This document shows positions 9,901-17,159 of a stretch of DNA of 34,115 nucleotides, one piece after another. Under the pieces are notes generated by a model, which worked only from the letters and a program-made list of their open reading frames with translations, searched no databases and had not been told where the DNA came from. Source of the stretch: Candidatus Woesearchaeota archaeon (GTDB lineage Archaea > Nanobdellota > Nanobdellia > Woesearchaeales > GW2011-AR9); contig JAGVZN010000012.1 in NCBI GenBank assembly GCA_018302605.1, forward strand, positions 1 to 34,115, given 5' to 3'. How positions within the stretch are numbered: the stretch's first letter is position 1; each line of letters starts with the position of its first letter. The translations under genes and the position numbers were made by a program.

Positions 9901-12900
9901 GGAAGAGGTCAATGAGATGATGAGCTGTGAATTTATCCTCAAACAGCTTCTTCCACTCGGGGAGAGCAAAACTGTTTCTGTTTCCGCAGACATTCTGGAT
10001 AAAAAAGTGATCTTCTCCGATCTTACCGGCATTAAATACGGCTTGACCGTTGCTTGTCTTGACCAACATGGCAACAGCGGTGTTGCGGAACAGAAATATT
10101 CGTTTGACCTCGAACAAAATATTAACTTGGTTTATCCAGCAAAAGGCCAAGTCATTGCTGAGACCATGGTTCCATTTAAAATTGAGACCAGCATCGGCGT
10201 AACCTGTTCTCTTTATGAAGCTTTCTCTAACCAAAAGATCGCTGATTTTGCGACGACAGCGGACGGCATTGTCCACGAAACTATTCCTCTCCCGCTCTCC
10301 GAAAAAGAATATGTGGCAGAACATCAAGTTTTCTGCACGGATTTGCTTTCCGACAAAACATACGAAGACTATTTTGATTTCATTATTGATTCCACGCCTC
10401 CTTCCGTGCTTGTGGAGCTGCAGGAAGGAACACGCTCTGTCCAGCACCTGGATGATGATTGGCAGGAATCGTTTATCTCTCAGGCAGCAGTGCTCCTTTC
10501 CTGCGCTCCGGGAGGAGTTGCCTGTACCAATATTTATTCCTGTCTTGGGGCGCACTGTGGTCCTGCCGACGTGTCTTCTTACACAGTATACACGGAATCA
10601 TTGATTGTAGAGCAAACCACAAAGATCTGTTATTACGCTGCTCCTCCTGCTGAATCCACAACCATTGACGTTTCCTGCGGCTTGATTACGATTGAAGGTT
10701 TTGGGATAACCCTAGACAAACCACCACGCCATACCTCAGAGGGGGAAATGTGGGGGGTGAGTGCAACGATTCCTTTCGACTGGCAATTTTACACGAAAGT
10801 GCCGACGCAGGAATGCAAATTTGATTTTGTACCAGGGTTTAACTATGACACTCTTGCAAAATACAAAGGAAAAGAAAAGAATGGTGCAGGGAAATACCTT
10901 TTTGAGAATTTTCCGGACAGCGTCTTTACTTCTTATAATTCAAACGGCGACGTCAAGACGGTGTACGTCCAATGTAAAGATGCTGAGGGAACGCCCAGTC
11001 CGGTACAGAAAATGTTTCTGGAGTACGATCCAACACCCCCCCAGATCACTTCACTAAGCGCTTCTCCTGAACCGATCATCGAAGGGATCAGTACACTCAT
11101 TACCGTTGCTACCGATGACAAGACAACCTGTATGTTCACGGATAAAGAGACAACCAAGACCTATCCTTTCCCTGGTAAAGAAGAGCATCAATTAAAGACC
11201 GTTCACGAAGGAACATTTTACGTAGGCGATTTTATCGGCAGTACCAAGACCTACACACTCAGCGTGATCTGTGAAAACGGTGCGGGTTTGCAATCAGAAC
11301 CGCGGGAAGTCACCGTCCAGGTAGATTATGCTCAGAAAGGAAGCATCGTTTCCATCTATCCTCAAAACACATACCTCCAAAACGGCCCCGTAGCCGCTGA
11401 AGTTATAACCACTAAAAATGGTTATTGTGAATATAAAAAAGGCGATGAATACATCTCATTCTCTACCACTAATGGTAATACTCACCAAACATCACTTAAC
11501 GGCACCGACGAAGGTTTTTATACTATCCCTCTCCGCTGCTTCTTTGGGGATGCTTCTCAGGAAAGCGCGTTTAGTTTTACTCTTGACCGTCAAGTCCCAT
11601 TGATCACAGAAATTAATGATGGAACGGCTACCTGTGGAAACGAGAGCTGGTCCATTCTCGTTGCGACCAATGAATCGGCGATTGCCAACTATTCATATAC
11701 CATCTACGAAGCGACAGCTTCCCCTGTTGTAACTATTGGTAATAAAAATCTTGGTAATAAAACTACTTTCAGCAAAGGGAACATTTTGACCAAGCAAACT
11801 GCCGGCGCGGATTTACCGATAGAGATTACCTTTTCTGCTTTTTCGGGACTGGTTTCTTCCGACCAGAACACGATGAAAGGACTGATCTTCTCGGTTAGCG
11901 CAATCGATGCAGCAGGAAATATCGGTCCAACTAAAGAGAGTGACGGTGTAATTGTTTCCAATGCTTCCAACCCTGCCTGTCTGGATGATACAACTTTTCC
12001 TAGTGTCTCATTTTCTACAGTGGATAGCACTTCCTGCACATCACGTCTGGTCTCCATGAACTGTACTGATGCAACGGGATGCCAGGATTATCTCTATGGC
12101 GTGGGCAAAACGCAGGATTCTTGTACTCCTGCCCTGCCTTACAATGGGAAAAATATTGAATTAAAATCTACGAATTATGTCTGCTACACAACAAATGATG
12201 CGGTCGGGAAAAGCAAACCGGGTGCTGCCCAGATCTTCTTTGAAGATGTTGATGGGGATAGCATTACTGATTCATGTGATCTTTGTTCCGGCACGCTTGC
12301 TGGGAAAGTAGTTGATGCGGAAGGTTGTGCTGGGGGACAGATTAGCCCGGAGAGCCAGACCGTAGATAGTGATGGGGATGGATTGCCCGATGCGTGGGAA
12401 AATCAATTCAATTCATTAAGCTGTCTTTTATCTTCGGTAAGTAAAGACAGCAATTCAGACAGTGTTCTTGACGGGCAGGAAGACTATGATCAAGATATGT
12501 TGACTAATTATCAGGAATTTAGCAGCGGTAAAAACCCCTGCGTCGCAGAGGTAGTTTCTTCCTCAGATCAATTACCTGTTCAACCCATCGTACCATCTAC
12601 CTACCCACAGTTTATGGCATGGCTGTTATTAATTGTGGGAATCGTTCTCTCTCTTGGCGGTTTGGGTTATCTGCTTTATGCTCATCTTACTTCAACACGA
12701 AGATCAAGCGTGCCTGCTGCTCGTCGTCCACAAGCATCAGGAATTTCTCCTGCACGGCCTCTTTCTACAGCTCAACATCCTGGCTTGGGTGATCAATTCA
12801 TGGCGTGGAAACGAACTCGCCAAGAGCGAGCTAAAGAAAAATCAAGGACAGCCATCTTTGAAGAGTTCGGTAAAGGAAAGAAAAGTGTTGAGTCACTGCA

Positions 12901-13111
12901 GAATGTTGCTCAGAGGTACCTCGAACGAAAAGAAGAGATCCGTCCTCAACTGCAGCCGCAAGAGCGCAGCGTCTTTGACAAGCTGGAATCAATCGCCCAG
13001 CAGTCGAGAAAAAAAGATATCCATGAAGTCGTGAGCAAAGATGAAGCAGAAGATATCTTTGAAAAATTACGGGACATCGGCAAGAGAAAACAGAAAAAGA
13101 AGGCTAAATAA
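6983..13111 (+). CDS. Giant multidomain surface protein with C-terminal TM and cytoplasmic tail
   Basis: 2042 residues. A signal peptide covers residues 1-35 (RKRG then a hydrophobic core ending in PAQETQA). Next is a Cys-rich region, then a carboxypeptidase-regulatory-like beta domain from about G189 (GxVxDxxGxPLxxAxVxI...T...G.Y.F) and a second related one near 273-345. A fibronectin III-like domain lies at about 436-540, followed by a very Cys-rich block to about 830. Ig-like domains start at D-x-T-P-P-type junctions at residues 831, 948, 1136, 1349, 1535 and 1668. Thrombospondin-3-like DxDGDxxxD loops occur at 1755 and 1795. A single membrane helix at about 1877-1902 is followed by RR and about 140 charged, probably coiled-coil, residues predicted to be cytoplasmic. 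This type I topology suggests an adhesin or cell-envelope organiser. A TATA box at 6949-6956 supports the start. Partner and ligand are unknown. Confidence 0.9.
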   Translation: MRSRKRGLAVASALLFLVLFLALSLPLIPAQETQAKGCYSYPQGRLDLSCKTGGVTEEAAKEDCASFAGCVITQWFKPASTCAEISECEIVTCDAAKYACQEVPRGACTQAGGKEIIPSDVAAQCVKGCCVIPLPDGPFCNPDLVFQSECADLAASTPGAPASYQFNNDESMTLAICQQQFCKAALETGGLKGIVTDALGKPLENAAIEILGTTKKVVTTASGAYSFTNVVPVTYSVKISAWGYIDLIQQVSLSAGEPTVRDFTLQKAVGEATLRIIVRDQSPKLLPEVTVAWKGPVQGNKKTDTQGTVLLQNIPSGTYTILISAIGYVTQEIKKNVGPGEVLVEAVLTQAAFQGVQGTTYIGQEKKYEVSIYVDGFFKTKSKYPSGIYSISLPADGKEHTISATYQNFVSPIHKVAVVQNQILSLDIFLSPLKGECTPEGTNPEKNVAVFSAHPLPGQESVRLIWEKPCPEVAGYTLQRKDGEKLLATRTISGVETLFVDSDVEWGKTYSYTLVAHFDSGLSSKDAAVATITLGDQECAGRYNEATGSWSSFCLVEDRQVVQTCTAENVLTPVQECSSLGNTWYCAQTTSTTASCKDAGICLVNAAPFGLYASEEICYGKNDDNFCSYDSSTTTIANQCLSCAEIESCFAYQSRSACEKNNCLSSTCAWIDVASPPALVDYSYLFSSTIFSPLMTTPETGAGYCVEQEYPSDDQCSLCSPGASLFENYFCTPVVCSSLGRCFANPEETSCAQCKDSPAPDATCYSYASEEECSGTGGIAKDDFGRLSLSADRCSWGRCSWDGARCFKDGNADQKDDCADIKGSSIACAVDNTPPTTTATGSLVVSLNNPLITFVADDSSSKPGQGNPLQNIYYCLSPANGPSTCTSEKFQSTNFKGLSTKESISINISQFPALMTAKQEGEIFTLYFSSQDIFFNQEQVQQGTLYVDMIPPQFNVIGETSTSGKISQLDLHLEEVNEMMSCEFILKQLLPLGESKTVSVSADILDKKVIFSDLTGIKYGLTVACLDQHGNSGVAEQKYSFDLEQNINLVYPAKGQVIAETMVPFKIETSIGVTCSLYEAFSNQKIADFATTADGIVHETIPLPLSEKEYVAEHQVFCTDLLSDKTYEDYFDFIIDSTPPSVLVELQEGTRSVQHLDDDWQESFISQAAVLLSCAPGGVACTNIYSCLGAHCGPADVSSYTVYTESLIVEQTTKICYYAAPPAESTTIDVSCGLITIEGFGITLDKPPRHTSEGEMWGVSATIPFDWQFYTKVPTQECKFDFVPGFNYDTLAKYKGKEKNGAGKYLFENFPDSVFTSYNSNGDVKTVYVQCKDAEGTPSPVQKMFLEYDPTPPQITSLSASPEPIIEGISTLITVATDDKTTCMFTDKETTKTYPFPGKEEHQLKTVHEGTFYVGDFIGSTKTYTLSVICENGAGLQSEPREVTVQVDYAQKGSIVSIYPQNTYLQNGPVAAEVITTKNGYCEYKKGDEYISFSTTNGNTHQTSLNGTDEGFYTIPLRCFFGDASQESAFSFTLDRQVPLITEINDGTATCGNESWSILVATNESAIANYSYTIYEATASPVVTIGNKNLGNKTTFSKGNILTKQTAGADLPIEITFSAFSGLVSSDQNTMKGLIFSVSAIDAAGNIGPTKESDGVIVSNASNPACLDDTTFPSVSFSTVDSTSCTSRLVSMNCTDATGCQDYLYGVGKTQDSCTPALPYNGKNIELKSTNYVCYTTNDAVGKSKPGAAQIFFEDVDGDSITDSCDLCSGTLAGKVVDAEGCAGGQISPESQTVDSDGDGLPDAWENQFNSLSCLLSSVSKDSNSDSVLDGQEDYDQDMLTNYQEFSSGKNPCVAEVVSSSDQLPVQPIVPSTYPQFMAWLLLIVGIVLSLGGLGYLLYAHLTSTRRSSVPAARRPQASGISPARPLSTAQHPGLGDQFMAWKRTRQERAKEKSRTAIFEEFGKGKKSVESLQNVAQRYLERKEEIRPQLQPQERSVFDKLESIAQQSRKKDIHEVVSKDEAEDIFEKLRDIGKRKQKKKAK

Positions 13112-13171
13112 TAGTAAAAAATAATCCTCAAAAGTAATAGTCATCAAAAGAGGAGTTTACTTTAAAATAAG

Positions 13172-13711
13172 ATGAAACACAGATTTATTTCCGGGAAAAA
13201 AGGACTGGGTGCAGGGCAAGTCTTTGTCTACATCGTTGCCGCGCTTACCTTTGCTTTGATTATGATCTTTGGCTACAAGATCATCAATGATTTGATCCAC
13301 ACAGGGGAAGACGTGCAATTTCTTCAGTTTAAAACCAGTTTGGAAACTTCCATCAAAAAAATATATCCCGAATTTGGTTCGGTTCGAGAAGAAACATTTT
13401 ACCTGCCCGGCAGATATACTCAAATCTGTTTTGTCGATGTCACCAAACAATTTGATCCAGACCTCTGCGCTTATGATGCTGCGGCATGCAATTTCTGGAA
13501 AACGATGGATACCCCTAACTATGATCTGGCGGCAGAAAATGTATTTCTTACGCCGGCAGCTGCACAGCAGATCAAGGTTTTCACGATTGATCTTTCTCCT
13601 GCTCACCCTGGAGAGGAAGGTTTTCTCTGTCTGCCGATCAGCCAGGGAACATTTACGATACGTTTGGAGGGAAAAGGAGATCGAACTGGAATAGCTCTCC
13701 CTCAGCCGTAG
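13172..13711 (+). CDS. Pilin-like small membrane-anchored protein
   Basis: 179 residues. The N-terminus has GKKG (G11), then L-G-A-G-Q and a hydrophobic helix at about residues 17-35. The external part is about 140 residues with Cys pairs (QICFVD; DLCAYDAAACNF; FLCLP). This looks like a class III signal/pilin-like anchor exposing a small disulfide-bonded domain. It is the first gene of a tight run: the next start is 3 nt after the stop. GAGGAG lies at 13150-13155, 16 nt before the ATG, which is rather far for a Shine-Dalgarno site, so the exact mode of initiation is unclear. No named family is recognised. An overlapping antisense frame (13157-13981) is treated as a shadow. Confidence 0.85.
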   Translation: MKHRFISGKKGLGAGQVFVYIVAALTFALIMIFGYKIINDLIHTGEDVQFLQFKTSLETSIKKIYPEFGSVREETFYLPGRYTQICFVDVTKQFDPDLCAYDAAACNFWKTMDTPNYDLAAENVFLTPAAAQQIKVFTIDLSPAHPGEEGFLCLPISQGTFTIRLEGKGDRTGIALPQP

Positions 13712-13714
13712 ACC

Positions 13715-14800
13715 ATGGTCCGCATTTTTTCTCAAAGAGGTCAGCTTGATCTTCCTTTCAACTGGATTTATGTACTCATCGCCGGGGGGGTCATCCTGCT
13801 TTTTTTTGTTGGGGTTGTGGTCAAGCAGAAAGATGTTGCTACGCAACAACTTGGAACCGATGTCAACCAGATCCTCAGCTCGATTGCCACCGCTGCTGCT
13901 GCCGCTGAATCCACCAAAGTAGTCGTCGAGACGAGTGGTCTTGCCGATGAGACACTTTATTTCGAATGTCGAAACGCGCAAACGGAATACGGCATTAAAA
14001 GCAAGGGTTCACCAGTTACTGATCCAATTATCCCCATCTTTGCACCCGCAGAGATCAACAGCAAAGAATTATTGTTATGGAGCCTGCCCTATTTTTTGCC
14101 GTATAAAGTTACTGATTTCCTCTATATCACCTCACCCACAATCCAATACATTTTAGTTGGTAATGATGCGCGTGTTCAGGAATTTCTGAAAGAATCAAAG
14201 TCCAGTGAACAGGCAAAGTTTGTTCTCTCTGTAACGAAAACTGCTGATCTCGCTTCATTTTCACCACAAAAGGGTAAGCAATCATTTCGGATTATTGATT
14301 ACACTGGTCTTGCTGTCCAGCCCGGAGGAATTGTTCCGGCAGGGTTGCAAAAGCTGGAAAATCGGCAGGTAAGTGCCGTCACTTTTAGCGGCGGGGCAGC
14401 CACTTTTTTCGTGAAGAAAGGAACTGCCTGGCAGAGTGAAGGGACTACCATTCTGTTTTCGTTAGGCGGGGATCTCGATGCTGTGCATTACGCTGCTGTC
14501 TTTTCTGACCATAAAGACATGTTTGAGTGCGGGATGCAGAAAGCATTTCAGCGTCTCAAGTATGTGTCTGATGTTTATGAGAAAAAAGGGCTTGCCTTGG
14601 AAAACTCCCCCGGGGCGCAGGATGGAAATTGCCCGGTGCTGTTTAGCGGACTGCCCTGGCTACTCCTTGCTCATCAGGGCGATTCAACATTATGTTCTGA
14701 TTTCTATCCTGAAAATTGTGTAAGCCTCGTGCAGAAATCCGGAGAGATCCGGAGCCTCAATCAGCAGCTGTTCAGCGCGAACTGTCCGCCATTATACTAA
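13715..14800 (+). CDS. Pilin-like membrane-anchored protein
   Basis: 361 residues. The leader reads SQRGQLDLPFNW, with the predicted processing point at G9/Q10, then a hydrophobic helix at about 16-37 and an Ala-rich amphipathic stretch (residues ~50-70). The ectodomain of about 290 residues has few cysteines, mostly in its last 100 residues. The start is 3 nt after the preceding stop, and the next gene follows 13 nt after this stop, so it belongs to the 13172-15865 transcription unit. A seven-G run at 13784-13790 encodes part of the hydrophobic helix (Ala-Gly-Gly-Val). Probably a subunit or accessory protein of an extracellular assembly; the precise role is unknown. Confidence 0.85.
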   Translation: MVRIFSQRGQLDLPFNWIYVLIAGGVILLFFVGVVVKQKDVATQQLGTDVNQILSSIATAAAAAESTKVVVETSGLADETLYFECRNAQTEYGIKSKGSPVTDPIIPIFAPAEINSKELLLWSLPYFLPYKVTDFLYITSPTIQYILVGNDARVQEFLKESKSSEQAKFVLSVTKTADLASFSPQKGKQSFRIIDYTGLAVQPGGIVPAGLQKLENRQVSAVTFSGGAATFFVKKGTAWQSEGTTILFSLGGDLDAVHYAAVFSDHKDMFECGMQKAFQRLKYVSDVYEKKGLALENSPGAQDGNCPVLFSGLPWLLLAHQGDSTLCSDFYPENCVSLVQKSGEIRSLNQQLFSANCPPLY

Positions 14801-14813
14801 GAAGTGAACCCAA

Positions 14814-15326
14814 ATGATCATTAAAAAAACAAAACAAGGCCAGATCCACATCACGGAAACGATCGCCGTCCTCTTTATTTTCTTTGTCCTGCTTTTTTTT
14901 GGTTTGGTCTTCTATTACAAATATGCTGATGTTTCAGCGAAAGAGCAGTTGGCCGAGAACCTCGAACGGCGTGCCGTTGACAGTACGACAAGGTTCATCT
15001 TTCTGCCGGAAGTACAATGTACGCAAGGTGAACTTCCTCCATTTTCGTATTGTCTTGATCTGCTGAAGCTAAACGCATTTAAAGATATGCTTTTGGGGGA
15101 TGCTTTGGATGAGTACTATTTTCATCTGTTCTCTTTTGCCAAGATCACCATCCAAGAGGTCTATCCTGATCCGACTCGTTCTTGGGTTGTCTATAATAAG
15201 CCAAAAATTGATTACTCTTCGAAGAAAATAACCTATTTTAGTACGGCACTAGAGGACACCAGCGTCTTTGGGGGCACAGAGCCAAGCATCTATTTTGGCT
15301 ATGTGGCAATGGAGGTCTATTCATGA
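14814..15326 (+). CDS. Pilin-like small membrane-anchored protein
   Basis: 170 residues. The N-terminus KKTKQGQIHITETIAVLF gives a Q-G-Q processing motif (G9/Q10) with a glutamate seven residues into the mature form, then a hydrophobic helix to about residue 35. An aromatic YYKYAD segment and about 130 extracellular residues with two or three cysteines follow. The last bases overlap the next gene's start by 4 nt (ATGA), indicating coupling. Its size, topology and motif match the neighbouring genes, so I infer a shared export/processing route through an archaeal prepilin peptidase not encoded here. No specific family is recognised. Confidence 0.85.
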   Translation: MIIKKTKQGQIHITETIAVLFIFFVLLFFGLVFYYKYADVSAKEQLAENLERRAVDSTTRFIFLPEVQCTQGELPPFSYCLDLLKLNAFKDMLLGDALDEYYFHLFSFAKITIQEVYPDPTRSWVVYNKPKIDYSSKKITYFSTALEDTSVFGGTEPSIYFGYVAMEVYS

Positions 15327-15865
15327 TCTCTGTTTCTGGAGGCAGGAATCGGAAAGGGCAGATGGAGATGATCGGGCTGGTGGTCATCGTTCTCCTGGTG
15401 ACAATTGCTTTCTTGTTCCTGGCGCAGTTTGCCTTACGCGACAACTCCGATGATCAATTTTTTGCCCGGAAACAGCTGGCCGTAAGCACGCTTACGGCAA
15501 TCAGTAAAACGACGGTGCAGAACTGTGAGCTGGACGGCCCACTGGAAGTACTTTCGGTGAATGACCTTTTGAAAGACTGCGCCGATAATCCTGAAGGTGG
15601 TTTTGGCTTTCTCTGCCAAGGAAAATATAGTTGTGCTTATTTGCAGGAAAACCTCTTTCCCATATTATTTGGAGGGAGCCTGGATACGTTTAAGCGTCGT
15701 TATGAATTCGTTTCTTTTATTATCCAGAATCCCGATCCTCCGCTTCTTTTTCTTACCGGCAAAAACGGTGGCTGCCAAGGAAGGAAGAATGTTGATACGT
15801 CTGGTGATTTCCCATTGAATGCCGGTGTTGGCGTGATCGAGAGCCGGCTGCTGATCTGTGATTAA
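15323..15865 (+). CDS. Pilin-like small membrane-anchored protein (KGQMEM motif)
   Basis: 180 residues. The leader GGRNRKGQMEMIGLVVIVLL has a good archaeal type III/pilin processing signature: basic pair, Gly12, Gln13 and a glutamate at the third mature position, then a hydrophobic helix to about 35. The external domain is about 145 residues with cysteines in QNCELD, LKDCADN, FLCQGKYSCAYL and GGCQG, likely disulfide-bonded. It is the last gene of the 13172-15865 run. Its stop codon (15863-15865) touches the left target duplication of the mobile element at 15873-16048, so the insertion landed just after the gene without damaging it. Confidence 0.87.
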   Translation: MISVSGGRNRKGQMEMIGLVVIVLLVTIAFLFLAQFALRDNSDDQFFARKQLAVSTLTAISKTTVQNCELDGPLEVLSVNDLLKDCADNPEGGFGFLCQGKYSCAYLQENLFPILFGGSLDTFKRRYEFVSFIIQNPDPPLLFLTGKNGGCQGRKNVDTSGDFPLNAGVGVIESRLLICD

Positions 15866-15872
15866 AGTCAGC

Positions 15873-16048
15873 GTACCTATTAAGTCTGTGCATGGGCAGG
15901 TCGGCCTGCCTCGTCTCGCCCAGAAGCAGAGATCAGTTGAACTGAAGGGTTATTCTTAAAGATGAGCGAGAGCATTATTTTTCTGTCCAATCGCAACGCT
16001 CGGCAGACCATCTTGACCAAGCCCGCACAGACTTAACTTAATACGTAC
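15873..16048. mobile_element. MITE-like element, copy 1 (176 bp)
   Basis: The element has imperfect terminal inverted repeats: it begins GTACCTATTAAG and ends CTTAATACGTAC. Inward, AAGTCTGTGC pairs with GCACAGACTT, GGGC with GCCC, GGTC with GACC and CTGCC with GGCAG, so the whole unit can fold into one long interrupted stem. It is flanked by a direct repeat AAGTCAGCGTA at 15865-15875 and 16049-16059. Allowing for chance identity with the element's GTA, the duplication is 8-11 bp. A second copy lies at 25305-25477 with different flanking repeats, which is what a transposed element leaves. There is no open reading frame inside, so it would need a transposase in trans. Removing it leaves a clean junction between the stop at 15865 and the promoter at 16063. 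Confidence 0.78.
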
Positions 16049-16062
16049 AAGTCAGCGTAAGA

Positions 16063-16070
16063 TTTATATA
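16063..16070 (+). promoter_or_regulatory. TATA box for the 16119-22642 operon
   Basis: TTTATATA lies four bases beyond the right target duplication of the mobile element. Transcription would begin near 16092-16097, leaving a leader of about 25 nt that contains GAGGTG at 16107-16112, six bases before the ATG at 16119. The mobile element therefore sits directly upstream of this promoter, next to the position of the TFB recognition element. Confidence 0.6.
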
Positions 16071-16118
16071 GGTTTGTTGGTTATTATTCTCTATAATTCA
16101 GGCAAAGAGGTGTTAATT

Positions 16119-16469
16119 ATGAATCTTCATAAAAAAGGGCAAGGATTATCGTTAAATGCAATTATTGTGGCGTTATTGGCGTTGATTGTACTGGTGGTAT
16201 TGGTTGTTCTCTTCGTGACCAGAACGGGGCAGGTTGATGTAGGAGCGCAGAAAGCGGCAGATCCAGAACTCAACTTGTTGAAATTGGGTTTTGGTGATTG
16301 TCATCCTTCGGTCAGTGATCAAAATTCATTCACGTCGGAATTCGCCGCCGCCGATGGTGATGCCGCTGCTGAGGAAGCTGCGCGATCCAAATTTAAATCA
16401 AGAATCAGCACCTGTAAGGCCATCGACGATAAGACGGCGTGTGCAGTTGGTACCTGTTCCTGGAAATAA
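16119..16469 (+). CDS. Pilin-like mini-protein, Cys-containing
   Basis: 116 residues from the ATG at 16119. I chose it over the in-frame codon at 16074 because GAGGTG lies six bases upstream, a TATA box at 16063-16070 fits, and the protein then begins MNLHKKGQG. Processing is expected at G7/Q8, then a very hydrophobic helix of about 20 residues (14-33). The exposed part is short, Ala/Asp/Glu-rich in the middle, with four cysteines in the second half. It is the first gene of the second surface operon, 20 nt ahead of the next gene. Specific function unknown. Confidence 0.82.
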   Translation: MNLHKKGQGLSLNAIIVALLALIVLVVLVVLFVTRTGQVDVGAQKAADPELNLLKLGFGDCHPSVSDQNSFTSEFAAADGDAAAEEAARSKFKSRISTCKAIDDKTACAVGTCSWK

Positions 16470-16489
16470 GCAGTTGGAGTGTGTTGTCT

Positions 16490-16825
16490 ATGCGCAAAGG
16501 CTCAACAGAAATGTGGTGGATTATCATTGGGGCAGTGATCGCGCTTGTCGTCTTGATTATTCTGATGGTTCTCTTCATTGGGAAAACCCGCGGGTTGGAA
16601 GGGGGGTTGACAGAATGTGAAGGGAAAGGGGGGATTTGTACTCAAGACAGCAGCCAGGAATGCCCGGGCAGAACGCTTCTCTCCACATCGTTCAGCTGTA
16701 AAGTTTCAGTACAAAAATGTTGTATTGGGATCCCCACAGAATGTACTGATGATAATGCTTGCGGCGTAGGGGGAAAATGTTCTCCGGTAGGTGCGTATGC
16801 CCATGCTAAACGCTATTGCACATGA
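16490..16825 (+). CDS. Pilin-like Cys-rich mini-protein (KGSTEMWW motif)
   Basis: 111 residues from the ATG at 16490. The longer frame from 16439 would put 17 residues ahead of the MRKG leader and overlap the previous gene, and a TTGGAGTG Shine-Dalgarno-like stretch precedes 16490. The N-terminus is MRKGSTEMWWIIIGA: basic pair, Gly4, then a glutamate at the third mature position and a Trp pair starting a 20-residue hydrophobic helix. The exposed domain of about 75 residues holds ten cysteines, enough for five disulfides (a knottin-like density). The gene at 19634 has almost the same first 14 residues (KGASEMWWIIMAA), so the two are probably paralogous anchors with different caps. The 3' end overlaps the next start (ATGA). 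Confidence 0.83.
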   Translation: MRKGSTEMWWIIIGAVIALVVLIILMVLFIGKTRGLEGGLTECEGKGGICTQDSSQECPGRTLLSTSFSCKVSVQKCCIGIPTECTDDNACGVGGKCSPVGAYAHAKRYCT

Positions 16826-17001
16826 AACCGTTATCTTATCAGTGCCCTTGCTTGCTTCGGGGAAAGTTTCAGATAGAATCAAGGCAAGGTGAAACAGATT
16901 GGACTAGTCCGCAGATGCTCGTTATTCTGATTCTCGCCGTCTTGCTCGGATTGGTGTTTATCTTTTACGTTTTAAAATTGAAAGGAAGGTTACTGCCATG
17001 A
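16822..17001 (+). CDS. 59-residue membrane mini-protein
   Basis: Starts with the ATG overlapping the previous stop (ATGA), in preference to the TTG two codons upstream. The N-terminal 30 residues are polar with a C-P-C pair. R-Q-G-E-T-D-W (G23/E24) then resembles the processing motif of the neighbours, and a hydrophobic helix runs at about 32-52. If cleaved after G23, the mature peptide would be about 36 residues, almost only a membrane helix. It ends with a 4-nt overlap into the next gene. Too small for a family call; its place in a chain of overlapping genes is the best evidence that it is real. Confidence 0.65.
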   Translation: MKPLSYQCPCLLRGKFQIESRQGETDWTSPQMLVILILAVLLGLVFIFYVLKLKGRLLP

Positions 17002-17159
17002 AATTGGGGCTGTTTATCCCTGGTAAGAAAGGGATGGAGATGTGGCAGTTGGTCTTATTGATTCTCGCGCTAATTCTATTGGTATTCCTCATCGCCTGGT
17101 ATGGTGGATTAAATAAAGAGTTGGGCGGCTTATTGGAGAAAGCAACGGGGCTGTCCTGA
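16998..17159 (+). CDS. 53-residue pilin-like mini-protein (KKGMEMW motif)
   Basis: A short gene: MKLGLFIPGKKGMEMW, then a hydrophobic helix (about residues 17-34) and a small amphipathic tail ending GLS. KKG at 10-12, with a glutamate at the second mature position and a Trp, repeats the signature seen at 15323, 16490 and 19634. It starts inside an ATGA overlap with the preceding gene, and its TGA shares one base with the ATG at 17159, so translation is probably coupled on both sides. The size suggests a minimal pilin-like subunit or an assembly adaptor; that is inference. Confidence 0.7.
   Translation: MKLGLFIPGKKGMEMWQLVLLILALILLVFLIAWYGGLNKELGGLLEKATGLS

Noticed and set aside
9869-10555. 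228-codon minus-strand frame inside the giant gene
   Set aside because: Antisense to a well-defined Ig-like region; the long frame is a by-product of codon use on the other strand.
13157-13981. 274-codon minus-strand frame
   Set aside because: It lies opposite two real pilin-like genes, its sequence has no recognisable features, and it has no promoter or ribosome site; it is a shadow.
15873-16048. RNase P RNA, SRP RNA or a CRISPR-associated RNA in the repeated 175-bp unit
   Set aside because: None of the conserved RNase P or SRP motifs is present, no spacer-repeat array exists, and the distinct flanking duplications favour a mobile element.
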